From contig JACCGJ010004942.1 in the NCBI GenBank assembly GCA_013407085.1, positions 1 through 64,000 on the forward strand: DNA of 64,000 nucleotides. The letters are read 5' to 3'. Every line of letters starts with the position of its first letter. Positions within the stretch are counted from its first letter, which is position 1. A program made the translations under genes and the position numbers. The notes beneath the pieces were generated by a model. That model was not told the origin of the DNA and made no database searches. It saw nothing but the letters and a program-made list of their open reading frames with translations. Origin of the DNA: Atriophallophorus winterbourni (taxonomy: Eukaryota; Platyhelminthes; Trematoda; Plagiorchiida; Microphallidae). Positions 34,320-46,090 of this stretch are shown piece by piece.

Positions 34320-34962
34320 AGTCTGTGAACATTTACTTCAAAGTACTTCAAAGTTATTCAAAGTTGTAATGGTCCGATAAGCAAATTCTTTACAGTAACC
34401 ATAGATTAGAAATATTAAGAATGCATAAAAACAAAACAAGTGTTTTATCCATATGGAAATTCAGCATGTGTATTCAGGTGCGAGGTAGGATTTGATAAAA
34501 ATATACTTGTCAAATTCAACCTTAATATGTACAGGCTTGATGCACAAATGATATGAGGTAAGTGAGAGTTTCTTATAAAACATACTAGGACAGTAAAGAA
34601 GCACCTTCGACAATTAGATTTAGATTGTGGAATGGTTAACTTGTAGCCATGAGATTTGGTACCACGTGCATCTTGCCGGTGAAACAAGCGTTGAAGTGGG
34701 TGATTCACTGTATGCAGAATGTCGAACAGCAAGATCAAATCACCCCTGACACGGCAGTGCCAAAAGTCGAATATGTTTTGAGACGCAATCCTCTCCTCTT
34801 ACGGCTTGTTGTTTAGAACGATCACCAGTTTTTTTAGCTCGGTGGTATACGCGTTGCTGCAAGGCCATGTCGTTTTGTAGCCGTGTGGACAATGTGTACT
34901 CCATTGCTGGCCGGATATAGGTGTAAATTATGAGCCAAGGTTTGGTAGGAATTTTGGTCTAC
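34320..34962 (-). pseudogene. CR1-A LINE C-terminal half, downstream of an RTE-B insertion
   Basis: The frame 34738-34445 carries PLQRLFHRQDARGTKSHGYK, then CRRCFFTVLVCFIRNSHLPH and ASSLYILRLNLTSIF, the conserved end of CR1/Jockey-like RT proteins. The 3' end near 34335-34362 has the ACTTTGAA repeats. The 5' half continues at 36738-37390 beyond the inserted RTE-B. Confidence 0.8.
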
Positions 34963-34974
34963 CACAGAACACAG
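34963..34974. repeat. Target-site duplication, left copy
   Basis: CACAGAACACAG, identical to 36738-36749. The two copies flank RTE-B exactly. The equivalent single copy in the uninterrupted right-arm CR1-A is at 12509-12520 (nine of twelve bases the same). Confidence 0.9.
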
Positions 34975-36737
34975 AAGGGTGCTAGACAGGACAAAAGGAA
35001 ATTTATACACAACCTAACAGAGGAGGCAGAGCTAGCGGCAAAGCAGAATAACATGAAGAGGGTATATGAAATCACCCGAGCCTTGCCAGGGAAGAGTTCC
35101 AAACCGAGCAAACTAGTCAAGGACAAAAATGGAAGAACCATGACAAGCGAGGAGGGGCAAAGGTAAAGATGGGTGGAACATTTTGAAGAAATTCTAAACA
35201 GACCACCTCCGCAAACATCTCCTGATATACCACCAGCAAAAGAATCCCTATGCATTAACATCAACCCCCCAACAATTGCAGAAATCATCAATGCCATCAA
35301 GTCCCTGAAGAATGGTAAGGCACCAGGCCCTGACGGCATCCCCTCAGAAGCTCTAAAGGCAGACGCGACAGCGGCAGCGGAGATGTTACACCCCTTCCTG
35401 GTGAAGTTATGGGAACAGGAGAGAGTTCCGGCTGACTGGAAGCTCGGGCATTTGGTAAAGCTCCCCAAAGTACTGACCAGAATCATCTTGGAGAGATTGA
35501 AAGAGGCGTTAGACAAGAAACTTAGAACAGAACAGGCGGGGTTTAGGCAAGATAGGTCATGCATAGATCATATCGCCACTCTGCGTATTATCATCGAGCA
35601 ATCCATCGAATGGCAGTCTCCTTTGTACGCGATCTTCGTCGACTTCGAAAAAGCGTTTGACAGCGTCGACAGGGAGACAATATGGAAGCTAATGCAACAC
35701 TACGGAATCCCGCAAAAGCTGATAAACATCATCCAACAGCTCTATGAGGACTCATCATGCCAGATCATCCACAACGGAAAGCTGACAGACCCCTTCCCAG
35801 TGAGACTGGAGTGAGGCAAGGTTGCATGCTCTCGCCGATAATTTTCTTGATCGTCATAGACTGGATTATGAGAAGAACCACAGAGGGCAGCAACACCGGC
35901 ATCCAGTGGACCCCCACCAAACATCTCGAAGACCTTGACTTTGCGGATGACATCGGCCTCCTGTCTCACAAGCAACAGCATGCACAGTCTAAGCTAACGC
36001 GCCTAGCAGAAGAGGCAGAGAAGACGGGCCTGAAAATCAACATAAAGAAAACCGAGGTGATGCGATTGAACAACCAACTACAGCAGCCACTGCATCTACA
36101 GGGGAAAGACGTGGTGGAGACTGACCGCTTTGTTTACCTTGGAAGCGTGGTCAACATTGATGGTGGCACAGAAGACGACGTCAAGAGCGAATCAGCAAAG
36201 CAAGGGTAGCGTTCAACACCCTGCGCCCCATCTGGAAATCTAAGGCCTTGTCCCAGCGCAGCAAAGTCCGCATCTTTAACACCAACGTAAAAGCAGTCCT
36301 CCTCTACGGGTCCGAAACATGGCGGGTTACCCACAACATCACCAACAAGATACAAACATTTGTCAACAAGTGCTTGCGCCACATTCTTAACATCAGGTGG
36401 CCTGAGAAGATTTCAAACACAGACCTATGGCGTAGAACCAACCAGAACCCCGTTGATCAGGACATCAAGAAAAGAAAATGGGGGTGGATAGGTCACACAC
36501 TCCGCAAACCAGCTGATAACGTCACTAGGCAAGCACTAGACTGGAATCCACAAGGTAAAAGGAAAGTGGGACGACCCAAGCAGTCGTGGAGAAGATCAGT
36601 CGTGAGTGAAGCGAAGGATGCCGGAATGACATGGACTCAGCTGAGGATAGCAGCCCAGGACAGAGTTCGCTGGCGTGGCGTTGTTGCGGCCCTATGCTCC
36701 AACAGGAGTTCACAGGAATAAGTCAAGTAAGTCAAGT
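34975..36737 (+). mobile_element. RTE-B LINE, 5'-truncated, inactive
   Basis: This element is visibly GC-richer than its surroundings. It encodes the RT part of an RTE-like LINE: RWVEHFEEILNR (about 35168-35205), NGKAPGPDGIPSEAL (about 35312), EQAGFRQDRSCIDH (about 35530), IFVDFEKAFDSVDRE (motif A, about 35632), GVRQGCMLSPIIF (about 35808), DFADDIGLLS (catalytic Asp pair, about 35938), a YLGSVV block, LLYGSETW, and a C-terminal HTLRKP..GKRKVGRPKQSWRR block ending at 36719. Defects: a TAA at 35164-35166, a lost base near 35806 and another near 36187, and a missing stretch of about 22 codons after LVKLPK (35470). The 3' end has two copies of AAGTCAAGT. No endonuclease remains because of 5' truncation. 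Confidence 0.9.
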
Positions 36738-37390
36738 CACAGAACACAGCCATCACGACTTCAAATAACTGCTAATCCACAAACCGAGGACTATCTCTTC
36801 TGTAACCCAGTAAAGTTGCTGCGATCCCGAAAAACATGTGAATTCGAAGGATTTACCGACGTTTTAACACTTAACATTTTTGAATGTTAAGTAAAAGGCA
36901 ATTTTGTAAGGACCACGTAAGAAGTACATCGATATAATTTGTAGAATTCGGCAATCTTCTATTGTGCGCACGCCAGTTCAAACTTCGATGTCGTCAACAA
37001 ATATAATGACTTTACTGCTAACGTTTCCATGTATATCTTCGAGAAACAATACTGGCCCCAATATTGAGCCTTTTGGTTCGCAATTTGTAACTTCCACTGG
37101 GCCAGATAGTGCTCCATCAAATCTGGACGTGATGACTCTACCAGTCAGGTTATCCTTTATCCAGGCAAATAATCTGCCACCCACCCCGAGCTGCCCCATT
37201 TTCTGTAGTAGTATGCTGTGGTTAACACGGTCAAAGGCTTTCGGCATATCCATGTAACAAGCATGTATAGCGTATCCATTATCCACGGTGCGAGTCAAGC
37301 TCTCAAGAGTTATGATTAAATTGGCAAGTCACAGAGAGTCTTGTACAGAATCCGATACAATTAATCCGCCTGCCTAAATTTGGTCGTGTT
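36738..37390 (-). pseudogene. CR1-A LINE RT half, upstream of the RTE-B insertion
   Basis: Frame 37298-36978 reads YAIHACYMDMPKAFDRVNHS (motif A, intact Asp), LQKMGQLGV, FAWIKDNLTGRVI, EPKGSILGPVLF (motif B decayed) and IIFVDDIEV (catalytic Asp-Asp kept). It is the best-preserved CR1-A RT core in the window. Sequence at 37300-37390 adds a LIITLESLTR block. The first 12 bases are the right copy of the target-site duplication. Confidence 0.85.
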
Positions 37391-38148
37391 CACACCAAGG
37401 GTTTTATGGTATAAGCAATATGATTAGGGTATATGAAATTATGATAATCACCAGCATTAATCGGCGGTAGAATGGACTGACATCATTCGGTCAACCATTT
37501 GGTTTCTCCATTTGACTTTAAGTTCGCGCGAAATAAAGCGTTTGGTCATCGGAATTGTCTAATTAAAAGTCAATAACAAAATATGTAGCTTGGTTGAGTG
37601 GATAGAGATATTGTTGTGCTCGTTAGTAGTGAAGATACACGACAAACTCTTATTATATACCAAATTACAAAAAATGGTCATTTGCACGTTGTCAACTGCA
37701 TCGAAAGCCTAACGTATTTCAAATTGCATACACGAAACTTCATTTCGCCAGACAAAGCCGATTTGTCGCTGATGTGAATTCGAGTGTCGTAATCAAAACA
37801 AGCATATTGTATGCAGTTCGCCACACAATGTAGGCTTCCCGCTGGTTCCACAACAAGAAGCTGCGGTAATTTTGCTATTGTTCGCCAGACTCTACGGTTA
37901 TCACAAGGTCAACTTCGACAGATTCAATGTCTCAGCAGGCTATTTTTACTTCAAAATTCGAAAATATTTCGTAGTGAGCAATCGGTTCAACAGTTTAAAC
38001 CTAATGAAGTTTGCTAAATAAAAGACTACTGAAGCATTGAGTTTGCAATACAAATGAATGTATATTTTATGGTGTGGCATGCACCCTGGACCGGTAGACT
38101 CAATTTAGGAACCACAGCAGGATGTGTCACTCTGTGTGTCAACAACAC
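37391..38148. other. Mostly unrecognised sequence with a tRNA-like relic
   Basis: At 37585-37650 there is a tRNA-like stretch (TAGCTTGGTTGAGTGG then GTGCTCGT) related to 24370-24470. The rest shows no recognised element. Confidence 0.3.
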
Positions 38149-38351
38149 TCTCAAGATAGAAATTAGCAGTATTATGCCTTGTATTTGATGCTGAATTCCA
38201 ACATGAAAACTGCCTTGATCAAATGTGTATCTTAATCGTTCTGTCTGTAACGGGTCAGTGCAAACGTCGGCAAAAACCTTCATCATAGTCCCGGGAACAT
38301 TTCCTGTACTGAGGTACAAAGTAACGCATTTTTCATCCAAAACAAGTTGTG
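38149..38351 (-). CDS. Candidate exon within a 131-codon open frame
   Basis: The acceptor ACCATTTCTTAGCAG at 38352 is good; the donor is GTGTTG at 38148 or GTGACA at 38130. The phase is 1 to 0 with either donor, as in the other first-half exons. The product reads QLVLDEKCVTLYLSTGNVPG, VFADVCTDPLQ and YTFDQGSFHVGIQHQ. The surrounding minus-strand frame (38421-38026) is open for 131 codons, unusual at this base composition. I do not recognise the family; a link to the CUB-like gene is only suggested by phase and strand. Confidence 0.3.
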
Positions 38352-38394
38352 CTGCTAAGAAATGGTAGTACGCATGATGAAGTTCAACCCGGAA

Positions 38395-40115
38395 ATCCTG
38401 TATCTTCTGGTTAACAATCAATATAGGTTTGAACCAGGAGTTGTGTCTTCGAAAACGTCAGCTGGACCAACAACAACTGCATCTGAAACTGCTGATGCAT
38501 TAGCCACTTTATATTCATCTGTATTCAGCCCGAGAGAACATGCAATTTACATTCTCAATGAAACCATTTCGAACACGGTTGCCCTTCATCCTTTTTCAAA
38601 CTCGAAAACAGAAAGTTTCCGGGGCCGACGGAAAAAGCTCCGCTCAATGTGCAAACATGTTATACAAAACACTTACATACTTGATTAATTAAACCCAGTC
38701 AAATGGCGCCATATTTGTCGATTGGACAGGTGGAATAATGACTAATATTTATTGAAAAGAAAATTGCTCTATTGTATATGAATACCTACCCGTTTTTTTG
38801 TTATCTGTGATTTTCAAATAACTTGCGTGACCAATTGTATACAATCTAATGATACATTTTGAATAAAATCATTTTATGTCAAAACAGCATGGAATTAGAC
38901 GGAATTATTCTTGGCTATCCAATTTACTTATAACACTGGATAATTGGACACAAACGTTTGATAAAGGGCAAGTAATTCATGCTTGCTACTTGAATATCTT
39001 CAAAGCATTTTATCGTGTTAAGCATAGCCTACTACTGCAGAAGCATGACAGGCTTGGATTGGCCAAATAACTATCTAATAATTCGTAGAAACGAGTTAAT
39101 TGTTAACCGTGTAGCAATTAGCGGTGTTCCAAAATAATCGCATTTGTCCGATCCGGTTTCTGGTATATGTAAATGAAACACCGGAACGTGTTCTATGTAA
39201 TATTTCGTTATTTGCCTAAAACATAAATTGATAGAGTTACATCCGTACCCCGAAAGACTTCCTGCCTTTACAAAACGATCTAAATACGCTTCGCAATTGG
39301 TTGTCGAAGAATAATCTGCCATTTGAATTCAAAAATCGTAGGTTCATAAACGTGTGGAAACGGGTAGATAATTGTAGTTGATAATTGCAGTGGAGTAAAA
39401 GATTTAGTAATCTGGATATGCTTCAGATCAAAACTTCAATTCAAACTAATAGTGCATTTACAAAGTCAACACGTCGTCAATCTACTCAAACATGTATTTG
39501 GGAAATTTTCCACCAAGTTATTACCAAGGACCATGAATACTTACTAGATACTAGCCCTGGAATAAATTGTGCAGTCATGGTCTTCGTGTCTCAAGAAAGA
39601 TGTAGAACCTATGCAGCAAACCTTTCACCGATCAGCACAACTAGTTATCAGCATCCAAAAGAAAAAATAGCTCACCTAAATCTGTTCGACGTTCCACATC
39701 GACAAATCATAGAAAAAAATTATATAACTTTACAAAATATTCCATATCCCAAACCATCCGATACAGGCCTATTCACGCGGAGGAATACGATAAATTATTG
39801 GACATATGAAAATGTGCTGGTGGTAACCCATTCCCGCCTAAACTGTTAAAAGTAATTTTATACTATCCATGTCTGTTTTACTTTTAACAGCTTATCTACT
39901 ACCGTTGCTCATTCCACTAGCTTGTATGACTTTAACACGAAATTATACAAAATTTTATTGAATTATTCGTTTCCTCAATACCTATATACTGTTTAATATA
40001 ATTGTTCATTTGTTTTATATATGTGCGTTTTAATTTTTACCACTTTATGATGATCAATGAGCTTGTTGTATTTTAGATCATTAAAAACCTTGAATTATTA
40101 TGAATTAATTAATAA
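38395..40115 (+). pseudogene. CR1-B LINE copy with 3' untranslated end
   Basis: At 38400-38540 the frame reads NPEILYLLVNNQYR..PGVV then SETADALATLYSSVFSPRE, the region just before the RT domain. At 38930-39060 comes VIHACYLNIFKAFYRVKHSLLLQKH (motif A with Asp changed to Asn and Lys-Ala-Phe kept). Further remnants run to 39850, where a frame of 154 codons closes. From 39870 to 40115 is A+T-rich 3' untranslated sequence ending in tgaatta repeats, also found at 52555-52760. The middle is badly shifted. Confidence 0.7.
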
Positions 40116-40259
40116 TCATGATTCAAACTTGATTTATCGGATCTGCTTTACAATGTAGCTTATATGTTGGCATCTCTTTGTATAACGTGGTTTTACATCG
40201 AAATCTCATGAGAAACTGAAACACAACAGCGTTCCAAACGTAAAACGATTAAAGTTGAA

Positions 40260-41990
40260 AAATTATTATTCCGCAGCGTTCACAGTGATAGGCAGTGCAG
40301 AATCGGTAGACGGCATATGCACACTAGGGGCAGTAAGGTTTTACCGCGTGTACTACCCTTACTCTCGATGAGCTCAATAAGGAAATCGACCGCTTAGTGA
40401 CAGGGAAGGCCCCCATGTGACGACGAAATTCCACCGGAGCTAATGAAATGCTCGAGAGCAGCATTATTATAGCCTCTTCACCATTTGCTTCATCATTGTT
40501 GGTAGGAGGAGTGAGTACCACAAGAGATGTGAGACACAATGATCATCATGCAATTTAAGAATAAGGATGATAGAGGCGAAAATGTCAAAGAAATCTGAGC
40601 TCTGAATTTTGTAGGCAATTTGTTTGCAAAAGTCTTACAGATCCGGCTACAAGTTTTAGATACTAGAATTTACTCCGAATCTCAATGTGGCTTCCTCGGA
40701 GGAAGATCAACCCTTGACATTTTTGTCTCCCTGAAAAAACTTCAAGACAAATGTTTAGAACAGCGCCTTTTTTATCGTTTTAACGAAAGCTTTCGACTAC
40801 ATCTGCAGTGAGGGATTTTTTCAAAAGGCTTGTTCTGATATCCTGCACCCTAAGACTGTTCAAAATGGTTATTTTCTTCCAATCTTGTAGGAAGGAGTCA
40901 ATTCTTGTTAACGGTTTCCGTTCTGAAGATTTTAAAATTTGCCAATGTGTCGAACAATCGTTTTTTCTTCCTACCACAGTTTTCGGTAATTTTTCGCTCT
41001 CATTCTGAAGCACGATTATAGGACGAGGACCGATGGCAAACTTGTCAATCTGAACCGGTTGAGAGCAAAAACCAAGTCACGGGATGCGGTAATCCCTGAC
41101 CTGCTGTTTGCCAACGATGCAGCCATTATTGCTCACACCCAAGAGAACCTTTTGTAGCTAATGGACTGTTTTTCGTCGCATGAAATGAATTTGGGCTAAC
41201 AATCATCATAAGCAAGACCAAAGTCCTGGGTTAGTGGATTATATCGCCTCTAATCATCACAGATGGAAACGGTCAACTTGAATCAGTTCATTTTTTCACA
41301 CATCTTATTTTAACCATAACCTCTCGCTAGAAATGAAGATTAATAAGCGGATCGGCAGTGCAGCTGTAATTTTGTCCCGATTAAACTCACGTATTTGCGT
41401 TGACCGCATGTTGGCTGTACGCAAAAATGATGGTATAAAGTGCCTGCTCAATAAATGCTTTACGAAGAATCCTTCGTATCTTGAATATATCGTGAATGAA
41501 CACAGTGACAAATGCTGAAGTGCCTTCAAAGCTGGTCTACAGAGTATGTTCAACCTACCGTGGCCTGCGGTGGCTTGCCCGCGTTTACAGAATGTAAAAT
41601 GGTTGTATTGGGAATGATCTACTCTATGGAGAATTGCAATAAAGAAGTAGACAATAGGTATGATTGTACTTGCGATACAGATACGTTTCCAAAAGAGATA
41701 TAAAAGCTATTGGCATTTACCCTGAGGGTTCAGAAGAACTTGCTCTTCACCGCTCACATTTGAAGCATTGTGTAAAGCGTCGTCTACAAGCTGGGAAGAG
41801 CAGATACATCTCTTTTCTGCTGAACGCAAATCATCCCCCAGGCGTGCAACTGACGCCCAACGACCTAGTTCCGCCTATAGCTGCAAGTGCTGTGGGACAG
41901 ATTGTTCCTCACAAATCGGACTGTTTGTTGATTTGAAAAGCTGTAGTACATGAAAAATCTTCCAATTGCGATATACATCCATGGTCGACA
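40260..41990 (+). pseudogene. RTE-A LINE spanning RT and C-terminus
   Basis: Blocks in order on the plus strand: DELNKEIDRLVTGKAP then DEIPPELMKC (about 40365-40455), NLFAKVLQIRLQVLDTRIYSESQCGF and GGRSTLDIF (about 40612-40725), a stretch of other sequence (about 40800-41010), a remnant of LLFANDAAII (about 41100; Asp-Asp reads Asn-Asp), EMKINKRIGSAAVILSRLNSR (about 41330-41395), LNKCFTKNPSYLEYI, and finally AERKSSPRRATD then CKCCGTDCSSQIGLF (about 41830-41935), the zinc-finger-like tail. Many stops and shifts make it a pseudogene. Confidence 0.8.
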
Positions 41991-43639
41991 TCGACCTGAG
42001 TTGGCTAGCATTAATATCGATAATTTAGAGATTATCTAATTTTATTGATCAAAAGTATTACTTTTAAATCCTCCATCTAGTCTGTTTAACCTGCTCAATC
42101 ACAAGTTTAGAAATTGCACACCTTAATTTGCAAATGCTTTTACCGCTCATAGCAAAACATTTTTTTATTCTGCTTGCAATTGCATGATTTCCGCAACACA
42201 TTTCGGGCAAATAACAAACGTCAGTTCGTTCCTACGTATTGCAATATTTCTGAAATTATGATTTTCTCAAAAACGTTGAAAGATAGCTGTGTTACCGCTT
42301 GTAAATTCAACCATCAGAACAGCAATCAGCTTTTTAAATTGGTGTTATCTGTTCCAGTTTCGAGTCGTTTGGTTCTACTCTAGCTTTGAGAAAATAAATA
42401 AACATGTCACATAAAGTTAAGATATTTGCAAATGCAAGTCTGGAGCAGCATTTGAGTTATATCCTATTGTCGCTGAGATTATTTTACATATTTCGCAATT
42501 GCTCCGCTATCATCGAGGAGTAATGAACACTTCAACCAAAGAAGGTCGATCAATGTAAACGTTGATTTTCTAAACTGGCACCGTGAATTTGAGAGGACAA
42601 TCTCCGACATAAAATTCTGATAATATATCAGCGGTCTGATTAATGTATTCAATGGAGACAAACAAAGTTTTCAAAGTAAGTCGATATAAGAGCATCGTAT
42701 TGCATGCAGCTAATAAATTAGATGCAATTGAAAAGATTATTTATCGTCCCTAATTAAATCGATAATTTTGTTTCGTATTCCCGTACATTGTAACCAAACA
42801 TCCACTGTGTTTATAGTATTATGAAATTCCCATGTTTGGACCCTTATTTTTATTTATTTTTATATCCTGTCAAGTAGTATAAATTTATTATTCCTGCAAG
42901 CTTTCTTCGGTTAGAAAATTGAGTATTTGTCTATTAGAGATCTCATGTGTTTTAAGGGAGAGATATCGAAGAAATGAAAGAAAGAGTGCGACAAACATTA
43001 TTTAATACGGTGGCACTGCGGAATATTGCTAGGGCATTTGTACAATTATGTGCGAATTTGCTTCAAATTGGTCTAATTTTTCCAGTGTATAATGTCACAA
43101 TCAATACTTCACATGCAGCGAACAAATTTCACCAGCAGAGTTGCAATTGAATTTTGCCTATCACTTTTCTATTATTAGTGTTGATTAAAATCATTTTTCA
43201 ACATCATGAACATGACATTTTCCTAACAAAACGTGAGGCTTGTTAAATTTTATACTAGCGAGTAGAATAACCATAGCAAGCAAACTAGCTACATTTTCGA
43301 CAAAATGTATATCTCAAATATTGTGTGGTACACATTTGGCGATGTCCTGAAACATTCGGCTTAGATTGAAAGCATACGTTTATTTAATCACGAACGATCA
43401 AACGAGAAACAAGATACGGGAATTTGGCTCACATATAACAGGTAAAACATGTTTGACGGTTTTCAGACTACTAACATATTTCAAGTAATAAATCATAATG
43501 ATTTTGAATTTTCTTCTTCCAAAGTAACCGAAATACAACAATCGATGCGAGAAAATTTTTTATTAAAACCGAGAAGCCTCAGTTCAACCACGTTTTGTCA
43601 TTACGGGGTGTTGAAACAAATCAACATTAGACGTATATT
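41991..43639. other. A+T-rich sequence without recognised features
   Basis: Minus-strand frame 42661-42479 has splice-like borders (42616 and 42488) but no clear protein pattern. No shared repeat was recognised. Confidence 0.35.
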
Positions 43640-44320
43640 TTCGCAGGCTTGAGAGACACGAAGCTCATCAGGATATTTAAGAATAATGGTGACGCGTACT
43701 GCAACAATTACATAAGAAGTTTGGCCACATTGAACACTCGTGTTTGGGGCAACCGCAAGTTTACAGTAAATACAAAAATGATATTATACAGCTCGTACGT
43801 ACTAAATGCTTTACTGTACGGCAGTGAAACATGGACCACCAACACAAGACACGGCCGGAAATTGAATGCTTTTCATCTACGAAGCATCCGTCGTATCTTG
43901 AACATATCGTGGATCGAGAAATTGACTAATACTGAAGTGCCTTCATATCTGGTCTACAGAGTATGTTCAACCTAGTGCAAGAGCTACGACTGCGGTGGTT
44001 TACCCACGTCTAGAGAATGGGAAATGATCGTATTGTGAAACATTTAGTCTATGGTGAGTTGCAATCACGAAGTCGACCATTGGGCAGACCGCACTTGCGT
44101 TACAAAGACGTTTGCAAACGTAATATGAAAGATCTTGGCATTGAGCCCGCGAGGTGGGAAGAAGTCGCTCTTGGCCGCTCACTTTGGGACCATTGTGTAA
44201 ACTGAGGGAAGCTCTCGGCACCGTACAAATATCACCCCGCAAGGCGTTAAACTGATTCCGGTCGTACAGAGCGCTGCAAGAGAGAATGATCCTCCCTAAT
44301 CGGATTGTTTCTTCATTCAA
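43640..44320 (+). pseudogene. RTE-A LINE 3' fragment
   Basis: Frame 43649-43975 is nearly intact: YIRSLATLNTRVWGNRKFTV, YSSYVLNALLYGSETWTTNT, FHLRSIRRILNISWIEKLTN. After a shift near 43970 the frame 44017-44205 gives a VKHLVYGELQSRSRPLGRPH block and CKRNMKDLGIEPARWEEVAL. The finger-like tail is weak (about 44270-44310). It is truncated at the 5' side and is one of the better RTE-A C-termini. Confidence 0.85.
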
Positions 44321-45189
44321 ATCCTGGTAGACGACGACCGAAGAAAGCCAATAGTCAAACGATTTCTATTAAAGGACGTTCACAATTGTCGGTAAATTTG
44401 ACGCGGCATTTAAATCTACATTTCCATGCAACATGGAACCGTTTTGTTTATGTAAGTTTTAACGTGCTTCGTTGTAAAAATATTGTATTTATAACCAAAC
44501 AGATTATAATGGAATGGTCAGAAAATATATTCAAATGCAAACGTGAACATTATGTACAAAAAAGCTCGCTTGCACTGATTTTCGTCACACACCTTGCAAA
44601 TGAGCTTTCTTGTTCACGATTATTGGTATTTACCCTATCCCGATGAATTCATTGATCTTAGCCATATCTTGCTGCAGCTTCTGTGACCTGATTCTATCGC
44701 ATGGTCTTCAGAAATATAAATAAGTAAAATAATTTGTGGATCTTCGCTCTATCGGCGAATATAAAATTTAATAACATATCACATTTCTAAGACTGTTGAA
44801 GAAGAAAAATCTCTATTAAGCCAATCAAATTCATTAAACAACGCAAACCTTTGAACACAAATAACGATTAAGGAATAAACGTTAAAATTTAATTTTGAAC
44901 ATTTGAGCTTTCCAGTCTTATACAACTCAAAAACAGCTTCACATTCGTCCACGGCGGCATCAAGCGTTTTGATGAAAGTTGACGGTATTTAGGCTGCAGA
45001 ATATTTTTATAATACTAATAGTCAAGTTTTCATTCGATTTTCACTGACCGGCGCATCAACATCCGTATTGTTTAGTATACAAGACGTGATAACAGCATTT
45101 GAAGTGTGCGTCAAACGTCTTAAGATTAAATATAGGCATGTTAAAGAGTATCAAAAATGTATTTCATTTACTTGTTAAACAAATGCTCG
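44321..45189. other. Sequence without recognised features
   Basis: A plus-strand frame of 113 codons (44305-44646) begins in RTE-A sequence and continues into sequence with no recognisable pattern. Nothing else was seen. Confidence 0.35.
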
Positions 45190-46090
45190 GAACACTTGAT
45201 TTCCAGTACGATCAGATCAGATCAGGTCAGTCCTCTCCGTGCCGGGTGGCACATGAGGCGAAGACAACTTCACGCCAGTGGCTATGGTCTGCCGTTGCTT
45301 TCGTTGCGGTCTGCACTGTGAATCTTTTTGCATGTAGTTCGCGTTCCAATGTTTTGCGTCAAGTTTTTTTGGGCCGTCCCCTTCATCGTTTACCTTGCGG
45401 ACGCCAGTGAATGGCTACCTTCGCATGCGAACTGGGATCCATCCTGCAGACATGACCGAACCATCTCCACCGTCGTCTTTTGACTACGGTAGATGCTACC
45501 TCCAGACCAGTTTTTCGCAGGAGCTCATCATTCGAAATGGTTTGTGGCCAAACAATCCCTAGAATCCTTCTCAAGCACTTAGTTTGAAACACCTTTATTC
45601 TGCTCTCAATGGCAGCTGTCGTCTTTCAGCATTCCGATGCATACAGCAACACACTCGAAACGCTGCTCTTGAAGAGTCTGATCTTCGTGTTAGTGCTGAG
45701 AGCGGAGGATTTCCGAATGAGATTCAGCATGTAGAATGCTTGGTTCGCCTTCCCGATCCTTCCCCTGACCTCATCTTTAGAGTCACCATTAACAGTCACT
45801 TTTCTCCCAAGGTAGACTGTATCTGTAACCTCACTGAGCGGTTGACCGTCCACGAACACTGGTGGTTGCTCCGGAACATTCTTTCGCATTACCTCCGATT
45901 TGCTAGTGTTAATTTCTATACCCACCGTCATGCCAATTTCGGATAGTCGATCACTCTTGCTCTGAATGTCGCTGATCTTGCACGCCAAGAGGGCAACATC
46001 ATCCGCATAGTCCAGGTCTTCTAGCGGTCCCGCTGGGGTCAATGGAATGCCTGCTGCCCTGCCATCGGTCACCTGTCTCATAATCCAGCA
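45190..46090 (-). mobile_element. RTE-B-type LINE, 5'-truncated
   Basis: Minus-strand frame 46081-45626 starts at MRQVTDGRAAG and contains DLDYADDVALLACK, the intact catalytic Asp pair, then a SEVMRKN block and YLGRKVTVNGDSKDEVRGRIGKANQAF. After a shift, frame 45592-45383 gives CLRRILGIVWP and RWFGHVCRMDPSSHAKVAIHW. The tail to 45200 is in other frames and ends in GATCAGATCAGATCAGG, a short tandem repeat as at RTE 3' ends. It begins abruptly within the RT domain, typical 5' truncation. No clean target-site duplication was found. Confidence 0.85.

Noticed and set aside
34959..35564. 201-codon minus-strand frame, the second-longest open frame in the window
   Set aside because: It is antisense to the RTE-B reverse transcriptase, whose motifs lie on the plus strand.
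42488..42616. Minus-strand exon-like stretch with a LIDLLWLKCSLLLDDSG segment
   Set aside because: It faintly resembles the CUB-like exon at 22394-22611, but the acceptor phase does not fit and both borders are weak.
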